DNA of 64,000 nt from CAVQBP01 sp963723205. GTDB taxonomy: Bacteria > Bacteroidota > Ignavibacteria > Ignavibacteriales > Ignavibacteriaceae. Shown piece after piece: positions 1-9,243 of this stretch. Made by a program: the position numbers and the translations under genes. The stretch is from NCBI GenBank assembly GCA_963723205.1, contig CAVRQC010000038.1, positions 558,001 to 622,000 of the forward strand. Reading direction: 5' to 3'. Numbering within the stretch: the first letter of the stretch is position 1; the number at the start of each line of letters is the position of its first letter. Below the pieces are notes generated by a model, which had not been told where the DNA came from, searched no databases, and saw nothing but the letters and a program-made list of their open reading frames with translations.

Positions 1-591
1 AAGCAGGCATTCGAATCTCATATTTTTAGATTCATGCCGGAAGGAAGAGGTGTTAGAGGACTGTTTGCAATGAAGCTGAATTCAAAAGATATTAACTCTA
101 CACTGCAAGAAGTAAAGAAAGAATATGAACAATTTTTCCCCGGTAATCCTTTTGAATATTTCTTTTTGGATGACTATTACAATCAGCAGTATAATGCTGA
201 TGAACAGTTTGGAAAAGTGTTCGCCATATTTTCATTTCTTACAATTTTTGTAACCAGTCTTGGAATATTGGGACTTTCATCCTTCATGGTATTACAGCGT
301 AAAAAGGAAATCGGTGTAAGAAAAGTTCTCGGTTCATCTGTAGCAGGAATTGTAATATTAATTACAAAAGAATTTTTGAAATTGGTTCTGCTTGCAAATC
401 TTTATGCAATTCCAATATCCTATTATTTTATGAATAAGTGGCTTCAAGGTTTTGCATGCCGCACTGAAATACGCATATGGATATTTGTTCTTTCCTGCGG
501 AATTGTTCTGCTGATTGCTTTTGCAACTATAAGTTTTCATGTTATTAAAGCAGCCAGAACAAACCCGGTAAAATCATTAAGGTATGAATAA
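1..591 (+). CDS. FtsX/MacB-type ABC transporter permease, C-terminal part (5' end outside window)
   Basis: The reading frame is open from base 1, so the gene starts upstream and only about 196 C-terminal residues are seen. The visible part matches the ends of the four paralogous permeases downstream: a soluble stretch with 'PFEYFFLDDYYNQQY', then three membrane segments around 'QRKKEIGVRKVLGSS' (the FtsX motif after the first helix), ending in 'NPVKSLRYE'. Members of this family are inner-membrane permeases that usually work with a MacB/LolD-like ATPase in export or in mechanical coupling to periplasmic proteins. No ATPase gene is present in the window, so the substrate is unknown. The next permease starts about 45 bases downstream and is probably co-transcribed. 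The internal ATG at 34 is not the real start because homology continues upstream of it. Confidence 0.9.
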   Translation, partial: KQAFESHIFRFMPEGRGVRGLFAMKLNSKDINSTLQEVKKEYEQFFPGNPFEYFFLDDYYNQQYNADEQFGKVFAIFSFLTIFVTSLGILGLSSFMVLQRKKEIGVRKVLGSSVAGIVILITKEFLKLVLLANLYAIPISYYFMNKWLQGFACRTEIRIWIFVLSCGIVLLIAFATISFHVIKAARTNPVKSLRYE

Positions 592-635
592 ATGATATAC
601 GCTGGGTGTCTAGCACTACACATATTGGAGGTGCA

Positions 636-3041
636 ATGTTAAAAAGTTACCTAAAGATCGCGTTTCGATATTTTTTTCATCACAGGGTGCATACTTCAGT
701 TAATCTTTTCGGTCTTATTGTGGGGATGGGCTGTACTTTGCTTATTCTTCTATATGTAAACTATGAAATGAGTTACGACGAATTTCAAACCAACAGGAAA
801 AACCTGTATCGCGTTAACAAAGTTGCCTACGAGAATGGCGAATTAACTTACAAAAGTGCATATACTTTTTCCGGTCAGGGACCAGTGATGAAAAATGAAG
901 TTCCAGAAGTAAAAGATTTTGTAAGACTTTATAGTTCGGAAGGAGTGCTGCAATATTTTAAACTAGGTAAAAGTGTAATCTCTTCAAGAGAAAATAATAT
1001 TTACTACACGGATAATTCATTCTTTGATTTGTTTTCATACCGTCTTTTAAAAGGTGATAAGAAATCAGCGCTGTTAAAACCAAAAAGCATTGTTATTTCG
1101 GAATCAACAGCTCACAAATTTTTTGGCTCTGAAAATCCAATCGGAAAGATTTTAAAGTATCACGGTAAAGATTTAACGGTTACGGGTATCTGCGAAGATG
1201 TTCCGAAGAATACTCATCTTCAATTCACCGAGTTGTTATCATTCAGTACTTTGAGTCCGAACGATCAGAACAATTGGACCAACCATGCATTCTATACATA
1301 TATTTTATTAAAAAACCATGCTGATCCGAAAGCTGTTGAGCCTAAGCTTTCAGAAGCATTTGACAAGTACATGTATAAATACTATAACAGAAGCTATGTA
1401 ACAAACATCTGGAATTTGCAGAGAGTAGATCGTATTTATTTATATTCAACCGACTTTACTTCTATCTCAATGGAATATGGAAATTATAAAACAGTTTTGT
1501 ATTTATTCGTTACTGCACTTCTTGTTCTAATCATCGGCTGGATTAATTTTATAAACCATACAGCAGCACGCATACCTGAAAGAGCAAAAGAAATTGGAAT
1601 TCGAAAAACCATCGGTGCTTCCCAAGAACAATTAATAAAGCAATTTGTAACTGAATCATTTTTAATAAATTTTATAGCGTTTATAATTAGTCTTGCAATA
1701 GTAGAAAGCTCACTTAATTGGCTGAATGGCTTTCTCGGAATAAATATATCCTTATTTCAAGCTCTCAACAATTGGTTTTGGGAAGCCTGGATATTGCTGT
1801 TGTTCACCGGGATTCTGCTTACGTCTATTTTCCCGGCATTTTGGCTTTCCTCTATACCCACAGCTTCTGCAATAAATAAAAAGCTGAACAATACCGGAAG
1901 TGGAAATATTCTTCAGAAAATTTTAATCACTTTCCAATTTTCGATTTCCATAGCATTAATAACAGTCACGTTGATTATGCACGAACAAATTTCATTTTCG
2001 CAGAATAAAGATTTGGGAATGAACATAGACAACATAATGGTTCTTCATGCACCGGGATATGGAAATCAGTTAGCCGCTCATCAATTGTTCGAAAAAACAT
2101 TAACATCTTATCCCGGAATTTATCAGGCTACAGCCTCAATGAGTATTCCAGGGACAAGATTCGGGAACGGTAATTTCGGGGAAATTTATAAAGACGGTTC
2201 CGACGTTCAGAATAATTATTTCAGAATAGGAAAAGTTGACTCGAATTTTATAAACGTGTTTAAACTCAAATTATTGGCCGGTCATAATTTTATTCATAAA
2301 TCCGAAAATCAGAATGCAATTATTATAAACAAAGAAGCGATGAAAGTTCTGAAATTCCGAAATGCGGCAGACGCAATCGATACGTACATAAATTGGAACG
2401 GAAGACTTGTTAAAATCATCGGGATTGTTGATGATTTTCACCTGGAATCTTTTCATAAAGCTATAGAGCCGATTGTTTTGTACGAACAAGGATTCGACCA
2501 ATATGTAGATTACATATCAATAAGATTTAACCGGTATGAACCGGATAAACAGTTGCTGTTAATAGAAAAAACATATAAAGCAGTTTTTCCCGGACAACCT
2601 TTCGATTATTTTTTCCTGAATGATTTTTTTAACAAACAATACAAAGCCGATGTAAATACGAACAAATTAATTTCCGGGTTTGCATTCCTGGCAATATTAA
2701 TTGCAGTGCTTGGATTATTTAACCTAATATCATATTCAATAGCAAGAAGAACAAAAGAAATAGGCATTCGCAAAGTAATTGGAGCAACAACATTTAATAT
2801 TGTTTCTTTACTCACAAAAGACTTTATAAAATGGGTTATAATTGCAAATATATTTGCCTTCCCTATTGCTTATTATTTTATGAACAAATGGCTTGAAAAT
2901 TTCACATATCGAATAGATATAAGCTGGTGGGTGTTTATTCTTTCCGGCGGAATTGCATTGTTAATTGCTTTGGTAGCTGTAAGCTTTCAGGCAATAAAAG
3001 CTGCACCTGCTAATCCTGTTAATTCGTTAAAGTATGAATAA
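636..3041 (+). CDS. FtsX/MacB-type ABC transporter permease, ~801 aa
   Basis: Full-length paralog of the neighbouring permeases. It has an N-terminal helix (about residues 20-42), a MacB-like periplasmic domain, a central block of three helices with 'RAKEIGIRKTIGAS', a second periplasmic domain and a C-terminal three-helix FtsX block with 'RTKEIGIRKVIGAT', ending 'NPVNSLKYE'. I place the start at ATG 636, which has a clear GGAGG at 627-631 and gives an N-terminus (MLKSYLKIAFR) matching the other copies. An in-frame GTG at 606 would add ten residues that the paralogs lack. The next gene begins 12 bases after the stop, so the genes are likely one operon. The substrate is unknown, and the partner ATPase is not in this window. 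Confidence 0.93.
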   Translation: MLKSYLKIAFRYFFHHRVHTSVNLFGLIVGMGCTLLILLYVNYEMSYDEFQTNRKNLYRVNKVAYENGELTYKSAYTFSGQGPVMKNEVPEVKDFVRLYSSEGVLQYFKLGKSVISSRENNIYYTDNSFFDLFSYRLLKGDKKSALLKPKSIVISESTAHKFFGSENPIGKILKYHGKDLTVTGICEDVPKNTHLQFTELLSFSTLSPNDQNNWTNHAFYTYILLKNHADPKAVEPKLSEAFDKYMYKYYNRSYVTNIWNLQRVDRIYLYSTDFTSISMEYGNYKTVLYLFVTALLVLIIGWINFINHTAARIPERAKEIGIRKTIGASQEQLIKQFVTESFLINFIAFIISLAIVESSLNWLNGFLGINISLFQALNNWFWEAWILLLFTGILLTSIFPAFWLSSIPTASAINKKLNNTGSGNILQKILITFQFSISIALITVTLIMHEQISFSQNKDLGMNIDNIMVLHAPGYGNQLAAHQLFEKTLTSYPGIYQATASMSIPGTRFGNGNFGEIYKDGSDVQNNYFRIGKVDSNFINVFKLKLLAGHNFIHKSENQNAIIINKEAMKVLKFRNAADAIDTYINWNGRLVKIIGIVDDFHLESFHKAIEPIVLYEQGFDQYVDYISIRFNRYEPDKQLLLIEKTYKAVFPGQPFDYFFLNDFFNKQYKADVNTNKLISGFAFLAILIAVLGLFNLISYSIARRTKEIGIRKVIGATTFNIVSLLTKDFIKWVIIANIFAFPIAYYFMNKWLENFTYRIDISWWVFILSGGIALLIALVAVSFQAIKAAPANPVNSLKYE

Positions 3042-3053
3042 CGGAGTACTAAA

Positions 3054-5450
3054 ATGTTAAAAAATTATTTAACGGTTGTTTATAGAAACCTTTTCAAACA
3101 AAGAACTCCATCATTAATTAATATTGCAGGCATGGCAATTGCCATTGCGGGATGTTTGTTTATCCTTCTCTTTATCTTTGATGAATTACATTATGATAAG
3201 TTTAATAAAAACGAAGACAGAATATATCGTTTGGTTTTTAAGAATACTGAAACCGGCAATGAATCTTCAATGATGCCTGCAGCTTTATTTCCGATAATGA
3301 TGAATGAAATTCCTGAATTTGAAAAAGGTTTCAGGATTGCTGACTGGCGAAGTCTATCGGTATCTTATAAAGGAAATGTTTTTTCAAAGGATGTTTACTT
3401 TGCTGACCAGGACATTTTTAAAGTTCTTTCTTTTCCCTTAAAAAAAGGAAACCCGGATAATGTATTTGCCGAACCGTTTTCAATTGTTTTAACACAAGCA
3501 GAAGCAAGAAAATATTTCGGCAATTCCGACCCGATCGGTAAAGTGCTTAAGCTAAATAACAAATATGATTTTACTGTTACGGGGATCTTAAAAGAAATAC
3601 CGGCACACTCAAGCTTGCGGCCGTCAATTATCGCTTCAATTAATTCATTCAAAACTATCTCCCCGAATTTTTTAACGGATATGAGAATGGAAGGTTCATA
3701 CTTTTATTTCCTTTTATACAAAAATGCATCAAATGATCTTATCCGGAATAAATTAAAAAAAGTCTTCAAAGAGCAATTCGGGAAAGAGAGCATATACCCG
3801 ATAGAATTTTTGCTTCAACCGCTTGAAGATGTTTATCTTTATTCAACCGGCTCCAAGTGGGAAATTGTTTCTCATGCTAATATAAATTATGTAAGAAGCT
3901 TTGCAGTAATAGCATTATTGATTCTTTTAATGGCTCTGTTCAATTATACAAATCTTTTAACAGTAAATGTTAAAGTCAGAGAAAAAGAATTCGCGGTCAG
4001 GAAGTTCTTAGGTGCCGGCAGAAAAAATTTAATCAATCAATTTCTAACCGAAACAATAACATATTTAATTATTTCACTGGTATTTGCACTTTTGATTGTT
4101 GAGCTTCTAATGAACCGATTTAACCAATTAACCGGTAAAGAACTTAATTTTGCTTCATTGTTCCAATGGCAAATAGTAATTTCAATATTAGTATTAATTA
4201 TTCTTGCAACTATATCATCAATTATATATCCTTCTATTATTGCTTTTACATCCGACCTGCTTTCAAGGCTTAAAGGAAACTCATACGGTTCAAGGTTTAA
4301 ACCTGCAAAGGTACAATTCGGCTTTAGGCAGATTGTAACCGGCTTACAATTTATTATTACAATCTCTTTAATAGCAGTTGTGTTTATTATTTTTGACCAG
4401 CTAAACTTCATGCTCAACAAAAATCTCGGATTTAACAAAGAACATTTGCTTTCAATAAAAAATCCCTACGATGAAAATATGTACAGCCGTTATGAAAATT
4501 TTAGAAATGAAGTAAGTCAATATCCCGGAGTTGTTTCTGCTACCGCCGGTGAGGATGTCCCTTCAGAAAATTTTAATAATTATACACAGGCCTGGGTAAA
4601 AGGTAATAAAATAAAAAACGGGCTTCATACCGCACAAATTGCAATTGACTATGACTATTTAAAAACACTTCAGGCTAAATTTATTGCAGGCAGGGATTTC
4701 TCACGCAGCTTTAAAACAGATGCGAACAAAAGTGTAATTATTAATCAGACAGCAGCCAAAGAGCTAAAATTAAAAAATCCTGTTGGTTCCGAATTAAGTG
4801 GTATTAACAATGCTTCCGATCCTCAAAAAGTCATTGGAGTAGTTGAAGACATTCATTTCGAATCTTTTAAGGAACAGGTTCCACCGGTTATTTTTTAATT
4901 ACGTTCATGGAGTTCCTCTAATATATTGCTTAGGCTGAAAGGCAATGATATTGTATCTACAATGGAATCCCTTGAAAACGAATGGAAAAAAATTAATCCT
5001 GATCAGCCGTTCGTATATTCGTTTTTGGATCAATCATATAATAACCTTTATAAATCGGAGAGAAAAACAGGTACATTTATATTGGTATTTTGTTTTTTTG
5101 CAGTAATAGTTTCTTGCATTGGGTTATTTAGTCTTGTTTCCCTTTTAGCACAAACACGCCGGAAAGAAATCGGAATTAGAAAAGTACTGGGCGCTTCAGT
5201 AACCAATGCAATCTTTATACTGATACATGAATATATGATATTAATTGCTGCGACTAATATTATTGCTGCTCCTATTGTTTACTATTTAATGAATAACTGG
5301 TTAAATAATTTCATTTATCGAATTCAAATCAATGTTTGGATATTTATTGTAGCCGGATTATCAACATTGATAATTGCACTTCTTACTATAATTTTCCAGG
5401 CAGCTAAAGCAGCAACTGCAAGCCCTGTTATCAGTTTGAAATATGAATAA
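3054..5450 (+). pseudogene. FtsX/MacB-type permease interrupted by two compensating frameshifts
   Basis: The first part (3054-4895) encodes the N-terminal helix, both MacB-like domains and the central helices, then stops in 'PPVIF' at the TAA 4896-4898. Reading resumes in the same frame near 4926 with 'LLRLKGND' and runs through the C-terminal FtsX block ('RRKEIGIRKVLGAS', ending 'SPVISLKYE'). Between them, the +1 frame from 4897 reads NYVHGVPLIY, which fits the paralogs. The data fit one extra T in the run 4891-4896 and one missing base near 4925-4928. Total length is 799 codons, equal to the intact paralogs. It is therefore either a recently inactivated copy or a sequencing error. A short separate C-terminal protein starting at TTG 4926 is unlikely to be functional. 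Confidence 0.85.
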
Positions 5451-5635
5451 CCATTAAGGATGAAAAAAAGTTTAGAACAGCAATAGTACACAAATTATAA
5501 CGGTAAAACGGTTTTCAATGGATTATAATTCCATTTGCATCCGTCAAATCTGGGTTATATTCACCGTGTTTGAGTACTATTTATAAATATTTTTATTAAC
5601 CAATATCAGCTTTTCAATACAGAGGAGGCTAGAAA

Positions 5636-6322
5636 ATGAAAAAAATAATTCTTTTTTTCTTTACAACATCATTCACATTTATATCTGCACAAATGGATTT
5701 GCAGTCCCAAACTTTACAAGGCAATACAGAAAGCATGAATAAGGACAATTTAAGTATTTGGGAGATTTTTCAGAAAAGAAGATCAGTAAGAAAATTTAAA
5801 CCTGATGCAGTTCCACGGGAAGAAATTACTAAGATATTAGATGCAGCCCGTATGGCGCCTACTTCAGGAAATCAGCAGCCCTGGAAATTTTTAGTAGTCA
5901 CTAATAAAAATAAAATAAATGAAATGAAAGAAGCCTGCATTAGCCGGACAGTTGAGTATTTTAAGAAAAATAATCAGACTCCTGATTCCACAAAAAAGGA
6001 AGAGATTACAAGGGTGTATGATAATTATCTTTCAGCGCCGGTCTATATAATTGTTTTAACCGATAATAATTCTATTTATTCATCTTACAATCATTGGGAT
6101 GGTCCTTTAGCTGCAGGATATTTACTGCTTGCCGCCCGGGCTTTGGGATACGGAACCGTTTTTATTACTGATGCAATACCTGAAAATATTACAAAACAAA
6201 TCTTTAATATTCCCGACAATTATACAAGAGTATGCATAACTCCTGTCGGTATTCCTGAAAAATGGCCGGCAACACCTAAGAAGAAAGATTTAAATGAATT
6301 AATTGTAAATGAAACATTCTGA
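5636..6322 (+). CDS. exported nitroreductase-family protein
   Basis: 228 residues. The N-terminus looks like a signal peptide (MKKIILFFFTTSFTFISAQ), followed by a nitroreductase-fold domain starting around residue 42. Hallmarks are 'RRSVRKF' (FMN phosphate-binding arginines), 'AARMAPTSGNQQPWKF' (FMN-binding segment) and 'GPLAAGYLLLAARALGYGT'. Family members bind FMN and reduce nitro compounds, quinones or similar acceptors with NAD(P)H, but are normally cytoplasmic. A secretion signal on this fold is unusual, and the physiological substrate cannot be told from sequence. AGAGGAGG lies a few bases before the ATG. It sits between two permease genes with its own 185-bp upstream region, so it may have its own promoter. 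Confidence 0.9.
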   Translation: MKKIILFFFTTSFTFISAQMDLQSQTLQGNTESMNKDNLSIWEIFQKRRSVRKFKPDAVPREEITKILDAARMAPTSGNQQPWKFLVVTNKNKINEMKEACISRTVEYFKKNNQTPDSTKKEEITRVYDNYLSAPVYIIVLTDNNSIYSSYNHWDGPLAAGYLLLAARALGYGTVFITDAIPENITKQIFNIPDNYTRVCITPVGIPEKWPATPKKKDLNELIVNETF

Positions 6323-6391
6323 AAATTTGCAATTAAAAACAGATTATAAAAAAACATTATAGTAATTTATTAATATACATAAAGAGGAGAA

Positions 6392-8779
6392 ATGTTAAAA
6401 AATTATTTCAAAATTGCATTCCGGAACCTCATCCGTAAAAAAGTATTTTCTTCTATAAATATTTTCGGACTGTCTATTGGAATGGCCTGCACTATTCTTA
6501 TTCTCTTATGGGTGAAGAATGAATTAAGCTATGATAACTTTCATAAGAATGGGGATAACATATATAGAGTTCTTTATCAGTCAGATAACCGGGCTGATTT
6601 TATTTGGGGAACTTCACCCGGGCTTTTAGCTCCCGAAGCTAAAAAAGTAATCCCTGAAGTTGTTGATGCAGCAAGAATTATGAAAAGACCAAGAATGGTT
6701 ATGAAAGCTATTGGTGAATCTAAAAATCAGCCGGCATTTTATGAAGATAATTATTACCTGGCCGATCCTTCTTTATTTAAAATGTTTACTCTGCCATTTA
6801 TAAAAGGAAATCCTGAAACCGCACTTGATAAAGGGATGGTGATAACAAAAAGTATTGCATTAAAATATTTCGGTACAACAAATGTTTTAGGGAAAAGATT
6901 AAACGTTAACAAATGGTTTGATATAACTATTACCGGAGTAATTAAGGATTTACCGGAAAATTCCCATTTTAATTTTGATATGTTTTCCAGGCTTGAAGAT
7001 TTAAAAAAGTTTTTTCCCGGCGGTTTTACGTGGAACAATGCTATACATCAAACTTATGTTCAGTTAGCTCCTAACAGCAAATCAGAAATTGTTGCTAAAA
7101 AAATTACAAACCTTAATGTTGAGAATAACCCAATTGCTCAAAAACATCATGTTAAAATAACTCTTCAACCTTTACGTGATATTTACCTTGATGCCGGAAT
7201 TCAGGGAACAACTGTAAAACAGGGAGATAAAAGATATGTTTATATTTTTTCCATAATTGTTTTATTAATTCTGTTTATCGGATGTATAAATTTTGTGAAT
7301 CTTTCAACTGCTCAAATTACATCACGTGCACGCAGCATTGGAACCCTCAAAATAATCGGTGCAAGCCGGAATAGTTTGATAAAACAAATTTTGGGAGAAA
7401 GTATTTTTATTTCATTTCTTTCCTCACTTCTTGCAGTACTGGTAGTTGAGCTGACACTCCCTGCTTTTAATAATTTTACGGGAAAAAATTTGGTATTATC
7501 TTATGATAATCCGTTTCATCTTGCAGGTGTATTTGTTCTTATCCTTATAACAGGTTTGATTGCAGGTGCATTCCCTGCAATATATTTTTCTAATTTTGAA
7601 CCTATTCAAGCTTTCAAAAATAAATGGATAAGCTCCTCTACAGGCGGATTACGTAAAATTCTTGTTATTGCACAATTTGTTGCAGCTATTTTTTTGATAA
7701 TCGTTACATCAATCATTTCTGATCAATTAAGTTACATGAGAAATTTAAAGCTCGGCTTTAATAAAGATAATATTGTTTGTTTACCTGTCAAAGCAAATGT
7801 AGCGAGCCATTATCAATCATTCAGAAATGAATTATTAAAACAAAGAAATATTAATAATATTGGAATAAAAAACTCTCTTACTACACAAGTTGTCAATAAT
7901 ACAAAGCCATGGTGGGAAGGGAAAGATCCAAATAAAGAATTTTTTTCCGAAATAGATGAAGTTGATTATAATTTTATAAACACTCTGAGTCTTAAAATCA
8001 TTGAGGGAAGGAATTTTTCTGAAAAATTTCCAAGTGATTTATCAAGAGCATTTATTATAAATGAAGAAGCAGCCAAGGAAATGGGGATAAGAAATCCTGT
8101 CGGGACTCGCTTAAAAACAGCAGATAAAGACGGATTTATAATAGGTGTAGTTAAAGATGCTAAATTTAAATCGCTAAAAGGACCTATCAAACCTATAATT
8201 TTCAACCTAACAAATAATTTTGCAGATGATGTAATGAATTTATTCGGAGTGATTTACATATCCATTAGACCGGGAAATGTTCCAAATACAATAAAAGCTA
8301 TTAAGAATACATGGGAAAGATTTAATCCGGGATATCCATTTGAATATTACTTTCTTGATGACACATATAATAATCTTTATCAATCTGAAGAGAAGCTTGC
8401 AGACATATTCGGAGTCTTCACTTCACTGGCTCTTTTTGTAACTGTTCTCGGTTTGTTTGGGTTAGCATTATTCATGACAGAACAGCGAACAAAAGAGATC
8501 GGAATAAGGAAAGTATTAGGTGCATCAGTTTTAAATATACTTTCGCTTCTATCAGGAAGCTTTACAAAGTGGTTAATCATTGCCAACATTATTGCGTGGC
8601 CTGCAGCCTGGTATGCAATGTCAATATGGATTCAGTCATACGCTTATCATATAGACATAAGTCTCTTTACATTTATTCTTGCCGGTTTGGTTACTTTTAT
8701 TGTAACTTTAGTTACTGTAGGTTTGACTACAATGAAAGCAGTTGTTGCTAATCCAGTTGAGAGTTTGAGGTGTGAATAA
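6392..8779 (+). CDS. FtsX/MacB-type ABC transporter permease, 795 aa
   Basis: Intact fourth member of the permease array. Architecture is as in its paralogs: a helix near residues 20-42, a MacB-like periplasmic domain, central helices with 'ARSIGTLKIIGAS' and 'AGAFPAIYFS', a second periplasmic domain including 'PFEYYFLDDTYNNLY', and a C-terminal FtsX block with 'RTKEIGIRKVLGAS', ending 'NPVESLRCE'. The start at 6392 is preceded by AGAGGAG. Its central motif 'SIGTLKIIGAS' is more diverged than the usual 'EIGIRKVIGAS', while the C-terminal copy is canonical. It follows the nitroreductase by 69 bases. Function as a transporter or lipoprotein-handling permease is inferred from the family only. 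Confidence 0.93.
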   Translation: MLKNYFKIAFRNLIRKKVFSSINIFGLSIGMACTILILLWVKNELSYDNFHKNGDNIYRVLYQSDNRADFIWGTSPGLLAPEAKKVIPEVVDAARIMKRPRMVMKAIGESKNQPAFYEDNYYLADPSLFKMFTLPFIKGNPETALDKGMVITKSIALKYFGTTNVLGKRLNVNKWFDITITGVIKDLPENSHFNFDMFSRLEDLKKFFPGGFTWNNAIHQTYVQLAPNSKSEIVAKKITNLNVENNPIAQKHHVKITLQPLRDIYLDAGIQGTTVKQGDKRYVYIFSIIVLLILFIGCINFVNLSTAQITSRARSIGTLKIIGASRNSLIKQILGESIFISFLSSLLAVLVVELTLPAFNNFTGKNLVLSYDNPFHLAGVFVLILITGLIAGAFPAIYFSNFEPIQAFKNKWISSSTGGLRKILVIAQFVAAIFLIIVTSIISDQLSYMRNLKLGFNKDNIVCLPVKANVASHYQSFRNELLKQRNINNIGIKNSLTTQVVNNTKPWWEGKDPNKEFFSEIDEVDYNFINTLSLKIIEGRNFSEKFPSDLSRAFIINEEAAKEMGIRNPVGTRLKTADKDGFIIGVVKDAKFKSLKGPIKPIIFNLTNNFADDVMNLFGVIYISIRPGNVPNTIKAIKNTWERFNPGYPFEYYFLDDTYNNLYQSEEKLADIFGVFTSLALFVTVLGLFGLALFMTEQRTKEIGIRKVLGASVLNILSLLSGSFTKWLIIANIIAWPAAWYAMSIWIQSYAYHIDISLFTFILAGLVTFIVTLVTVGLTTMKAVVANPVESLRCE

Positions 8780-8816
8780 ATAATTAATAATAACGTAAAT
8801 AATTAGGAGCTTCAAA

Positions 8817-9029
8817 ATGCAACCTTATGCTACTGTTAAAACCAGCACTTTAATTTTAGCTTCAATTTTATTAGTTGGAATAATTGTACTTACTTATGGA
8901 TTTTACAAAAGCAGTCCTGCAATTATTTACGGAAGTTTAATTATTATTTTTCCTGTCAGCCTTATGCTTCCTTTGCAGAATATTTTATTCAAAAAGAAAA
9001 CCGGAAGAGAATTCCCCTCGCATAAATAA
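8817..9029 (+). CDS. small two-helix membrane protein of unknown function
   Basis: 70 residues with two hydrophobic segments (about 11-28 and 36-57) separated by a short basic loop, and a charged tail (KKKTGREFPSHK). TAGGAGC lies 7 bases before the ATG, and the gene sits 37 bases after the preceding permease, so it is probably co-transcribed. I do not recognise a family. The helix-loop-helix form and the position suggest a small accessory membrane protein, but this is a guess. It is too short for the reading frame alone to be strong proof. Confidence 0.6.
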   Translation: MQPYATVKTSTLILASILLVGIIVLTYGFYKSSPAIIYGSLIIIFPVSLMLPLQNILFKKKTGREFPSHK

Positions 9030-9243
9030 TTGCATCTTAATTGAAGAGAATCTATCCTTATCAAGGATTTATTCCATTGTTCGGTTACGCACACTATTGT
9101 AACGAAAGCGGACAATAGAATTATATAAAAATCGAAATTTAAGGCTTATTTAACAGGCATAAGATTAGATAATATAAAAACAACTAATTGAGGGAATATC
9201 GACATTAAGCTCTATTTACCCGGTTAAAAAAAACGGAGGGATT

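Noticed and set aside
5573..5600. Possible fourth copy of the palindromic element before the nitroreductase gene
   Set aside because: Only the core TATTTATAAATA is present; the TTGAT/ATCAA ends and the TGGCA part are missing, and such cores arise by chance in AT-rich DNA.
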